Positions 1-5,506 of a stretch of DNA of 5,506 nt are shown in pieces. This stretch comes from BA4 sp044376575 (GTDB lineage Bacteria > Bacteroidota > Bacteroidia > CAIKAF01). The first letter of the stretch is position 1; every line of letters begins with the position of its first letter. The stretch is taken from assembly GCA_044376575.1 (NCBI GenBank), contig JBILKR010000050.1, forward strand, positions 1 to 5,506, given 5' to 3'. Position numbers and translations under genes: made by a program. The notes under the pieces are model-generated. The model had not been told where the DNA came from. It did no database searches and saw only the letters and a list, made by a program, of their open reading frames with translations.

Positions 1-1
1 A

Positions 2-1618
2 GGGACTTATTGTTCTACAGATTTTATTACTATTAATGCAACTGCAAGTTCTAATATTAATTGGTTTACAACTCCGAGTGGAGGAACATCTGTTGCGTCC
101 GGAACATCAGTAACACTTCCGGCATTAGCGGCATACTATGCTGAAACCTATAATGCCAATGGTTGTGCATCACCCAGAACACCTATCAATTTTACAGTGA
201 TTACAGCACAAGCATATTACATTGATTCAGATGGGGATAGTTTTGGAACTGGAGCCCCTACCCTATCTTGTACACCTATTGCCGGATATGTATTAAACAA
301 TTTTGATTGTAATGATAACAATCCAAATGTATTCCCATCGCTGTATTATACTGACAATGATAATGACAGTTATGGAACAGGAACGGGCACATTTCTTTGT
401 GTGCCAACACCAGGATATTCATTAACTTCCGGTGATTGCAATGACAATAATGCTGCGGTAAATCCGGGTGCAATCGAAATTTGTGATGCGATAGATAATA
501 ACTGTAATAATCAGATCAACGAAAATATTCCATTTTACACTTATTTCGCTGATTTAGATAATGACAATTACGTTAATGCAAATGATTCTGTAGTAAGCTG
601 TGCAGCTGCTCCGGCAAATTATATGTTATTAATTAATGCTGCCGGTTTGGATTGCAATGATAACAATAACATGATCAATCCGGGGATGACAGAAGCTTGT
701 AACGGCATAGATGATAACTGTAACAATCAGATTGAAGAAGGAGTTATTTTTTATACCTATTTTATAGATGCTGACAGTGACAATTATGTTGATGTTCAGG
801 ATTCAGTGGTAACCTGTGGAAATGCACCTGCCAATTATATTCTTTTATCGCTTGCTTCTGGAACAGATTGTGATGATAGCGATGATTTAATCAATCCAGG
901 AGTTACAGAGCTTTGCAACGGCTATGATGATGATTGTGATAACCAGATTGATGAAGGCTGTTTAGCCGGACCTGATTTTGCTTTTGTTTATTCAACTTAC
1001 ACCAATCCTGCAGGTTCTTCTGTAATTGATGTAGTAAATAATATATATACATTGCCAATGTTCAATTGTAATGTTAACGACAATGTATTGTTCTATATTA
1101 AAAATACTGGTGACGATACATTACTTATAAATTCAGTTGATATCATCAACCAATCTGCAACTCATATTCAATTTAGCTTAGGCAGTACTCCATCCATGGT
1201 GATGCCCGGAGATTCGGGATCTGTACAAATCAGCTTTGTATATAATGGCCAAAGTTGGGGTGCAGATTCTGCATTGATTAGTATTGATCACAGTGATGCA
1301 GATGAAAATCCATTTTCATTCAGCATGTTTACTGAAATATACTGTGGTAGTGTTTCAGAAAATGAAATAAACGTTGGAAATATTTATCCATCTCCAACAT
1401 CAGATAATGCATACTTATCATTAATGATGAATATCTCATCTGAAGTTGAAATGAACATTCTCGATCTGACTGGTAAAAAAGTATTTAGTCAGAAACAAAT
1501 GCTACATTCCGGGCAACATACGATAACAATTCCATCAGCAACCCTATCAAGTGGAATGTATATTGTTGAAATTAACAGTAACCAACAGAAGATTTCAACG
1601 CGACTGATTAAAGAATAA
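2..1618 (+). CDS. Secreted multidomain protein with MopE-type metal-binding modules and T9SS sorting domain (5' end missing)
   Basis: The reading frame is open from the first full codon at position 2 to TAA at 1616-1618, giving 538 residues. The GTG at 197 is an internal valine codon, not a start, because the frame and an Ig-like domain continue upstream of it, so the true start lies outside the window. Domains in order (residues of this fragment): about 1-68, an Ig-like domain with Trp21 and Cys4/Cys55 as a likely disulfide; about 70-320, four MopE-type putative metal-binding modules (DCNDNN, NPG, CNGIDDNC); about 322-448, a beta-rich domain resembling ASH/choice-of-anchor D (IKNTGDDTLLI, then a PGDSG turn); about 458-538, a Por/T9SS C-terminal sorting domain (IYPSPTSDNAYLSL, LDLTGKKVF, SGMYIVEI). 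The protein is therefore probably exported through the outer membrane by T9SS and cell-attached or released. The Asp/Asn-rich loops suggest calcium or other metal binding. Its substrate or partner cannot be read from this fragment. The domain architecture is well supported; the biological role is unknown. Confidence 0.9.
   Translation, partial: GTYCSTDFITINATASSNINWFTTPSGGTSVASGTSVTLPALAAYYAETYNANGCASPRTPINFTVITAQAYYIDSDGDSFGTGAPTLSCTPIAGYVLNNFDCNDNNPNVFPSLYYTDNDNDSYGTGTGTFLCVPTPGYSLTSGDCNDNNAAVNPGAIEICDAIDNNCNNQINENIPFYTYFADLDNDNYVNANDSVVSCAAAPANYMLLINAAGLDCNDNNNMINPGMTEACNGIDDNCNNQIEEGVIFYTYFIDADSDNYVDVQDSVVTCGNAPANYILLSLASGTDCDDSDDLINPGVTELCNGYDDDCDNQIDEGCLAGPDFAFVYSTYTNPAGSSVIDVVNNIYTLPMFNCNVNDNVLFYIKNTGDDTLLINSVDIINQSATHIQFSLGSTPSMVMPGDSGSVQISFVYNGQSWGADSALISIDHSDADENPFSFSMFTEIYCGSVSENEINVGNIYPSPTSDNAYLSLMMNISSEVEMNILDLTGKKVFSQKQMLHSGQHTITIPSATLSSGMYIVEINSNQQKISTRLIKE
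209..958 (+). repeat. Four tandem MopE-type metal-binding modules (first one a half module)
   Basis: Protein-level repeats lie at about 209-337, 338-535, 536-751 and 752-958. A full module has an acidic DxDxDxY loop, Cys, then DCxD, NPG, ExC, DxxC and an Ile-(Asn/Glu/Asp)-Glu end. Modules 2, 3 and 4 each have four cysteines; module 1 stops after DCNDNN and NVFP and has only two. Spacing from first to second Cys is 13 residues in modules 1 and 2 but 18 in modules 3 and 4, where an APANY insert is present. Later spacings (15, then 7) are constant. The family is known as a putative metal-binding motif related to the copper protein MopE; metal identity here is inference. Confidence 0.85.
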
Positions 1619-1630
1619 TACTGATTCACA

Positions 1631-1670
1631 TAAAACAAAAAAAGGGCACAAGTGCCCTTTTTTTGTTTTA
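1631..1670. terminator. Bidirectional intrinsic terminator between convergent genes
   Basis: A perfect inverted repeat of 19 bases per arm (1631-1649 and 1652-1670) starts 12 bases after the stop codon of the + strand gene. The core is GGGCAC-AA-GTGCCC. In RNA the innermost C-G pair must open, leaving a CAAG tetraloop. The core is flanked by seven A on the left and seven T on the right, so each strand has a GC-rich hairpin followed by a U tract. It lies 40 bases beyond the dapA stop codon on the other strand, so it can serve both transcripts. Confidence 0.92.
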
Positions 1671-1709
1671 TTAATTATACTAAACGATTAAATAAATATT
1701 GAAACAATA

Positions 1710-2579
1710 TCAAAATATTGCACCCTTAATTTTTTCCTTCAACGTATCTGATACTTCAGTCAATGGCAACCTTAGATGTGGCTTGCATAAATTTAACTGA
1801 CACAATACTTCCTTAATTCCTGCAGGATTACCTTCTACAAACAAATGCTGAATAATGTTTAGTAGTTTATAATGCAATAATCTTGCTTCTTCCAATTTTC
1901 CTGCAGTTGCAAGTCTTACCATTTCTGAAAATTCAAAAGGATAGGCATTAGCTACAACAGAAATCACTCCATCAGCACCGGCAGCCATTAATGGTAAAGT
2001 GATGGCATCATCTCCCGACCATACCAGAAAATCTTTTGGACGTTGCTGAATAATCTGCATGATCTGTTCCATACTGCCTGATGCTTCTTTTATTCCAATA
2101 ATATTACTTACATCTCCGGCTAATCGTAATGTTGTATCAGGTAACATATTCGAGCCAGTTCTTCCTGGAACGTTGTATAGTATGATTGGTAAAGGACATT
2201 CTTTTGCAAATGCTTTATAGTGCTGATAAATGCCCTCCTGTGTTGGTTTATTATAATAAGGACTTACAGAAAGAATAGCAGTGGCCTTTGATAAATCGAA
2301 TACTTCCAATTGTCTAATCAATTCATGGGTATTATTTCCTCCCAATCCCAATACTACGGGTATTCTTTCTCCTACCTGATCTGCAATAAAAGTAAAAAGT
2401 TCAATTTTTTCTTCTTTCGTTAAGGTTACCGATTCTCCTGTAGTTCCTTGTACTACTAAAAATTCTACCTTACCTTTTATCCAGTGCTCTATCAGTAATT
2501 GTAAATTATTATAATCAATCTTTCCTTTTTCGTCAAATGGAGTAATAATGGCAATACCGGTTCCTTTCAACTGTTGCAT
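1710..2579 (-). CDS. dapA: 4-hydroxy-tetrahydrodipicolinate synthase
   Basis: Cytoplasmic class I aldolase that condenses pyruvate with L-aspartate 4-semialdehyde, the first committed step towards meso-diaminopimelate (cell wall) and lysine. It has 289 residues, the normal family length (E. coli about 292). Visible motifs: GTTGES at 45-50 with the Thr46/Thr47 pair, YYNKP at 108-112, YNVPGRTG at 135-142 with catalytic Tyr135 and substrate-binding Arg140, GIKEASG at 162-168 with the Schiff-base Lys164, SGDD at 188-191, and GADGVISV at 201-208. By alignment with the E. coli enzyme, the allosteric residues His53 and His56 correspond to Lys55 and Lys58, which hints at weak lysine feedback. The ATG at 2577-2579 lies one base after the stop of the upstream gene, with no Shine-Dalgarno sequence, so translational coupling is likely. 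It is last in its operon and runs towards the terminator at 1631-1670. The family assignment is secure; the feedback inference is not. Confidence 0.97.
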   Translation of the reverse strand: MQQLKGTGIAIITPFDEKGKIDYNNLQLLIEHWIKGKVEFLVVQGTTGESVTLTKEEKIELFTFIADQVGERIPVVLGLGGNNTHELIRQLEVFDLSKATAILSVSPYYNKPTQEGIYQHYKAFAKECPLPIILYNVPGRTGSNMLPDTTLRLAGDVSNIIGIKEASGSMEQIMQIIQQRPKDFLVWSGDDAITLPLMAAGADGVISVVANAYPFEFSEMVRLATAGKLEEARLLHYKLLNIIQHLFVEGNPAGIKEVLCQLNLCKPHLRLPLTEVSDTLKEKIKGAIF

Positions 2580-2580
2580 G

Positions 2581-3117
2581 CTACATAATTTTTAATTGTT
2601 TGATTGAATCTGTAATTTGTTTATAAAGCGCTATTACATCACCATTATTCCAGATGAATGACAACTGAAAATGTTTGTTTTTAATATCATCAATTCCAAC
2701 TTTGAATGATGCATTAGATAAAAGCGAAACAGAACGCATTGGAAATTCAACATATAAGTTCAAATCCAACAACATATCAAATGAATTTGAAATGAACTGT
2801 TCTATAATTTCACTTTTGGGTATAAAAATAAAAGTGAAATCATCTTTTGTACATATTGAAATAGATGAGTTATTGGAGTTAAAGTCATTTTTTTTCAACG
2901 TTGAATATATGAGCATCTTTACCTGCTTGCCATCAGATTGTAGCTCCTCAAACATTTGAATATACGACTGAAATTGTTCTGCAGAATCCACTACACCGAT
3001 AACTCCAATGGTATTGATATGATTCCAGGATTGAGGGGAAATCTTTATGTTTTTTTCTTTCAACAACTTGTTGATTTTCTTTTCAGCTAGATGATATCTT
3101 AAGTTCCTGAATAACAT
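2581..3117 (-). CDS. Conserved hypothetical protein, DUF6913-like
   Basis: I do not recognise a characterised function. The 178-residue product has a basic, helical N-terminus (about 1-25, rich in Lys/Arg), then strand/helix alternation (IGVIGVV, KMLIYST, FTFIFIP). Two motifs stand out: FDMLLDLN at about 113-120 and a Ser-Leu-Leu-Ser-Asn-Ala-Ser-Phe-Lys-Val-Gly stretch at about 131-141. There is no signal peptide or membrane segment, so it is probably cytoplasmic. It resembles, from memory, the Bacteroidota-specific DUF6913 family, which can occur near dapA; this could not be checked. The frame also permits a TTG start at 3124-3126 (three more residues, with an in-frame TGA just upstream), but the ATG at 3115-3117 is preferred because TTG starts are rare in this phylum and there is no ribosome-binding site to favour it. 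The stop codon is one base from dapA, so the two are almost certainly cotranscribed. Confidence 0.8.
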   Translation of the reverse strand: MLFRNLRYHLAEKKINKLLKEKNIKISPQSWNHINTIGVIGVVDSAEQFQSYIQMFEELQSDGKQVKMLIYSTLKKNDFNSNNSSISICTKDDFTFIFIPKSEIIEQFISNSFDMLLDLNLYVEFPMRSVSLLSNASFKVGIDDIKNKHFQLSFIWNNGDVIALYKQITDSIKQLKIM

Positions 3118-3177
3118 AGGAAACAAAAATCAGTATTTACTTTGATAATTCATAATGATGATCAACTGTTTTATTGA

Positions 3178-3195
3178 TTTAATTGATCAATTAAA
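3178..3195. repeat. Perfect 18-bp AT-rich palindrome at the end of the transporter gene
   Basis: TTTAATTGATCAATTAAA reads identically on both strands and covers the stop codon (3187-3189) of the SLC13-type transporter. A second TGATCA lies at 3159-3164 in the 69-base gap before the next gene. It could be a weak transcript end, an operator-like site or chance in AT-rich DNA. With no GC-rich stem and no loop it is a poor intrinsic terminator. No function is assigned. Confidence 0.35.
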
Positions 3196-4647
3196 AACAA
3201 GTTCAATAAAGAAATATGAAAATATACTGATCATCACAGCTGATATAAGATTCAGTAACAATCCGGATTTAGCCATTTGGGCAACTTTAATTTTTCCTGT
3301 AGAAAATACAAGTGCATTTGGGGGTGTTCCCATGGGTAGCATAAATGCACAGCTTGCACCAAGTGTAAGTGGTATGGTAAAAAGCAACGGATTAATTTGC
3401 ATTGCTTTTGCCATAGTACCAACAACCGGTACAAAAACCATGACCAATGCCACATTACTCATAAATTCAGAAATAAACACAGCAACTAGTGTAATCAATA
3501 AAATAAAAACAAATAAATGAACTGACGAATACGCATGAATCCATTGACCAATTTCATGCATAATACCTGCTTTTTCCATAGCGTTGGCCAAACTGAGTCC
3601 ACCACCAAACAATAACAATATTCCCCAAGGTAATTTTTTTGTATCATTCCAGGTTAATACTGTTTTATATTCCCTGATGTTTCCTGCCGGAATGAGAAAT
3701 AACAGAACGGATGAGAATATTGCAATGCCTGTATCATCCATACTTACAGCAGGTATCCACTGATCCAGCACACTTCTGAATACCCACCTGAAAACGGTAA
3801 AAAAGAAAATGACCAAAACTAATTTTTCATTACGATTCATTGGTCCAAGTGCACTCAATTCATGCTTGATAATATCCGACGACATTTGTGTATCCTTAAT
3901 TCTGTTAGGGTAAATTACGTATACCAATAGAATATACATGACCAGCAGCAAGCATAAAGCAAGTGGAGTGCACACCATCATCCATTGTAAAAAACTTACT
4001 TCATACTGAAAAGTTTCTTTCAGGTATGCGCTCATCACAACATTGGGAGGCGTTCCTATCAATGTAGATATTCCACCAATATTCGATGCATAGGCTATGG
4101 ATAACATCATCACTAATGAGAAGTAATTAAGATTCCCATTGCCTTTATATTTTTGTTCAAACAATGTAATCACTGACCCAGCAATGGGTAACATCATGAT
4201 AGATGTAGCAGTGTTGCTTATCCACATGCTTATAAATGCTGTAGAAAGCATAAATCCCAGGATGATAGTATTAGGACGTGTGCCGGTAAACTGAATAATT
4301 GTAAGTGCAATTCGCCGGTGGAGATTACTTTTTTCCATGGCCAGTCCAAGAAAGAAACCACCCATAAAAAGAAACACTACCGAATTGCTGTATGGATGTA
4401 ATACTTCTTCCATTTTCAATAATCCATGCATGGGAAAGAGAATAACAGGAAGCAATGCAACCACGGGCATGGGAACAGATTCTGTGATCCACCAGCATAT
4501 CATCAACGCAGCTATAGAAAGAGTAAACGACTGATTTGCCTCAAGTCCGAATATATTGAAATATCCAATGAATATATATGACAATATACCAACAACAACA
4601 CCTATCCATCGGTATTGAGACGGGATATTATTTTCTGATTCATTCAT
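3187..4647 (-). CDS. SLC13/DASS-family anion:sodium symporter
   Basis: Inner-membrane secondary transporter of the divalent anion:Na+ symporter family (VcINDY, SdcS and mammalian NaDC relatives), which typically import succinate, malate, fumarate, citrate or sulfate with sodium. It has 486 residues, the usual length, and about a dozen hydrophobic segments across the whole protein. The two inverted structural repeats are visible: ISNTATSIMMLPIA at 143-156 with the SNT signature, followed by STLIGTPPN at 194-202; then FMSNVALVMVFVPV at 395-408, followed by MGTPPNALVF at 439-448. PWGILLLFGGG at 340-350 is also family-typical. The second signature is SNV rather than SNT, so Thr is replaced by Val399 at a position that contacts a substrate carboxylate in VcINDY; substrate preference may therefore differ from classical dicarboxylate carriers. 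The ATG at 4645-4647 is two bases after the ybaB stop, implying membership of the recF-DUF721-ybaB operon although the function is unrelated. The family is certain; the substrate is unknown. Confidence 0.94.
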   Translation of the reverse strand: MNESENNIPSQYRWIGVVVGILSYIFIGYFNIFGLEANQSFTLSIAALMICWWITESVPMPVVALLPVILFPMHGLLKMEEVLHPYSNSVVFLFMGGFFLGLAMEKSNLHRRIALTIIQFTGTRPNTIILGFMLSTAFISMWISNTATSIMMLPIAGSVITLFEQKYKGNGNLNYFSLVMMLSIAYASNIGGISTLIGTPPNVVMSAYLKETFQYEVSFLQWMMVCTPLALCLLLVMYILLVYVIYPNRIKDTQMSSDIIKHELSALGPMNRNEKLVLVIFFFTVFRWVFRSVLDQWIPAVSMDDTGIAIFSSVLLFLIPAGNIREYKTVLTWNDTKKLPWGILLLFGGGLSLANAMEKAGIMHEIGQWIHAYSSVHLFVFILLITLVAVFISEFMSNVALVMVFVPVVGTMAKAMQINPLLFTIPLTLGASCAFMLPMGTPPNALVFSTGKIKVAQMAKSGLLLNLISAVMISIFSYFFIELVFN

Positions 4648-4649
4648 TA

Positions 4650-4949
4650 TTAAAGTCCCGGAAATATATTACCGGCTGTGTTTTTCATTTCTTTTTCCCA
4701 GGTATTTTCGGCTTGTTGCAACGCATCATTTATTGCCATGATCAAATGGTCTTCCAATTCTTCTTTATCTGCTGATGATAAAAATGTAGGATTAATGTTA
4801 ATGCTTTTAATTTTTCTTGAAGCCGTGGCTTCAACATTCACAAGTCCTGATGGTGAAGAACCTTCAACAACAATCTGCTCCAACTTGATTTTTGTTTCTT
4901 CCATGCGTTGTTGCATATCAGCAAAACGACCTAACATCTGATCAAACAT
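4650..4949 (-). CDS. ybaB: YbaB/EbfC family nucleoid-associated DNA-binding protein
   Basis: Small cytoplasmic DNA-binding protein of the YbaB/EbfC family, whose members form dimers with a tweezer-like shape and coat or organise DNA. It has 99 residues, the usual length. The N-terminal helix (about 1-28, with Met-Gln-Gln-Arg-Met heptad character) is followed by the central sheet (GLVNVEATASRKIKSININP at 35-54), the characteristic acidic helix LEDHLIMAINDA at 65-76, a C-terminal helix, and a Pro-Gly-Leu end that is common in the family. In many bacteria ybaB sits with dnaX and recR; here it follows recF and a DUF721 gene, which still fits a replication and repair setting. The ATG at 4947-4949 is two bases after the upstream stop, and its own stop is two bases before the transporter start, so coupling on both sides is likely. 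The symbol denotes the family; orthology to E. coli ybaB is by family resemblance. Confidence 0.92.
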   Translation of the reverse strand: MFDQMLGRFADMQQRMEETKIKLEQIVVEGSSPSGLVNVEATASRKIKSININPTFLSSADKEELEDHLIMAINDALQQAENTWEKEMKNTAGNIFPGL

Positions 4950-4951
4950 AT

Positions 4952-5242
4952 TCAGTTAATTTGAATTTCATCAATGAGTTCACCACCGAGCTTTTCGTTC
5001 AATTTCTCCTTAAGTTCAGTTTTCATCATTACGAGTTCATTTCTTAATACAGAAGAATTGACGGTAATATGAACTACTCTATTTTTAAAAATAAGTTTTG
5101 TGGTCTTTTTGGAAATCATAGCTCCCATCGTCTCATCCCATATGGCCTTGATTTTTAATTCGAGCATAGGATGATCCAGTTTATAAGTCTTCAACAACTC
5201 ATGAATGGCATCTTTCATGTTAAATTCATTGAAATGACTCAT
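4952..5242 (-). CDS. DUF721 family protein, DciA-like
   Basis: This 96-residue protein matches the DUF721 pattern: an N-terminal helix (MKDAIHELLKTYKL, 9-22), a Trp35...Gly40 core (IWDETMG), a strand pair with VVHITVNSS at 56-64, LRNELVMMK at 66-74, and a C-terminal IQI strand. Some DUF721 proteins are DciA, which loads or assists the replicative helicase DnaB in bacteria lacking DnaC/DnaI; others next to recF are uncharacterised. Length and the absence of an extra N- or C-terminal domain mean this is essentially the bare domain. The ATG at 5240-5242 is three bases after the recF stop and retains the Asn-Glu seen before MKDAI in relatives; Met9 is an alternative start. Immediate coupling to recF supports a role in replication or repair. 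The DUF721 assignment is strong; helicase loading is inference. Confidence 0.88.
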   Translation of the reverse strand: MSHFNEFNMKDAIHELLKTYKLDHPMLELKIKAIWDETMGAMISKKTTKLIFKNRVVHITVNSSVLRNELVMMKTELKEKLNEKLGGELIDEIQIN

Positions 5243-5245
5243 TGA

Positions 5246-5506
5246 TTATGGAGTTATAAAGTTTGCAGTTATCTCAAATGTATTAAAAATTGCTGAAATT
5301 TTTTCTTTCCCGGTATCTGTAATAAAAACCTGACCAAACTCTTCTTCAGATACTTTTTTAATCAGGTTTGAAACTCTCGCTGTATCAAGTTTATCAAAAA
5401 TATCATCCAGTAAAAGGATGGGGGCAAATCCTTTACTTTTTTTCAGATAGTCGTGTTCTGCAAGTTTTAGAGCAGTTAAAAATGTTTTTTGCTGTCCCTG
5501 CGATCC
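5246..5506 (-). CDS. recF: DNA replication/repair protein RecF (C-terminal part; 5' end beyond window)
   Basis: RecF is an SMC-like ATPase that binds DNA at gaps and, with RecO and RecR, helps load RecA. Only the last 86 residues are present: codons 5249-5506 read on the - strand, with TAA at 5246-5248. The ABC signature SQGQQK is encoded at 5486-5503, the Walker B motif ILLLDD at 5402-5419, followed by the D-loop region IFDKLD (5384-5401), and then QVFITDT (5315-5332), typical of the end of RecF. Given a usual length near 360 residues, about three quarters of the gene, including Walker A, lies to the right of the window. The stop codon is three bases before the DUF721 start, so recF heads (or lies within) the - strand operon. 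Confidence 0.96.
   Translation of the reverse strand, partial: GSQGQQKTFLTALKLAEHDYLKKSKGFAPILLLDDIFDKLDTARVSNLIKKVSEEEFGQVFITDTGKEKISAIFNTFEITANFITP

Noticed and set aside
197..199. GTG as the start of the + strand secreted protein
   Set aside because: The same frame is open to the left edge and encodes the rest of an Ig-like domain with matching Cys and Trp residues, so this is an internal valine codon.
209..958. Tandem repeat as a CRISPR-like or DNA-level repeat array
   Set aside because: The units are diverged at the nucleotide level, stay in one reading frame and encode protein modules; there are no identical repeats with unique spacers.
1696..1710. Small hairpin ATATTG-AAA-CAATAT just after the dapA stop
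   Set aside because: Six AT-dominated pairs and a 3-base loop are too weak to be convincing; the strong terminator nearby explains transcript ends better.
2675..2959. + strand open frame of 94 codons opposite the DUF6913-like gene
   Set aside because: The - strand frame is longer, tightly linked to dapA and has family-like motifs; this one resembles nothing.
3124..3126. TTG start for the DUF6913-like gene
   Set aside because: An ATG three codons later is available and the extra residues add no recognisable sequence; the alternative cannot be fully excluded.
3155..3520. + strand open frame of 121 codons opposite the end of the transporter gene
   Set aside because: It is fully antisense to well-conserved transporter motifs (SNV, GTPPN), and its product has no recognisable family; a shadow frame.
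4678..4941. + strand open frame of 87 codons opposite ybaB
   Set aside because: It mirrors the coding periodicity of ybaB; the opposite strand has clear family motifs and the operon context.
1..5506. Mobile element, prophage, tRNA or defence-system signatures
   Set aside because: No transposase, integrase, terminal inverted repeats, target duplications, cloverleaf-like sequence or known defence domains were seen; all coding space is accounted for by core-type genes and the secreted protein.

Overview
The window reads as AT-rich chromosomal DNA from a member of the Bacteroidota. Three things support this. The left-hand gene ends in a Por/type IX secretion (T9SS) C-terminal sorting domain, which is characteristic of that phylum. 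No start codon has a convincing Shine-Dalgarno sequence. The conserved genes (recF, DUF721, ybaB, dapA) have Bacteroidota-like sequence features. I cannot place it below phylum with confidence.

Layout: one gene on the + strand converges on a block of six genes on the - strand. Positions 2-1618 (+) hold the C-terminal 538 residues of a large secreted protein: an Ig-like domain, four MopE-type putative metal-binding modules (the first only a half module), an ASH/choice-of-anchor-D-like beta domain and a T9SS sorting domain. A perfect 19-bp inverted repeat at 1631-1670, A-rich on one arm and T-rich on the other, lies between the convergent genes and should terminate transcription from both sides.

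On the - strand, in transcription order from the right edge, are: recF (C-terminal 86 residues only, 5246-5506), a DUF721/DciA-like gene (4952-5242), ybaB/ebfC (4650-4949), a SLC13/DASS-family anion:sodium symporter (3187-4647), a conserved hypothetical gene resembling the DUF6913 family (2581-3117), and dapA (1710-2579). The first four are separated by only 2-3 bases each. A 69-base gap follows the transporter, and the last two genes are 1 base apart. This looks like one operon, or two with a break at 3118-3186.

The first three - strand genes form a DNA replication, repair and nucleoid group. The transporter (import of dicarboxylate or a related anion) and dapA (first committed step of diaminopimelate/lysine synthesis) are metabolic and have no obvious functional tie to it. 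The window is mostly ordinary core genome. The points most worth checking are the Thr-to-Val change in the second substrate motif of the transporter, the two subtypes of MopE module, Lys in place of the allosteric His56 in DapA, and a glycosyltransferase-9-like motif in the hypothetical protein. I see no mobile element, CRISPR array, tRNA, rRNA or new defence system.
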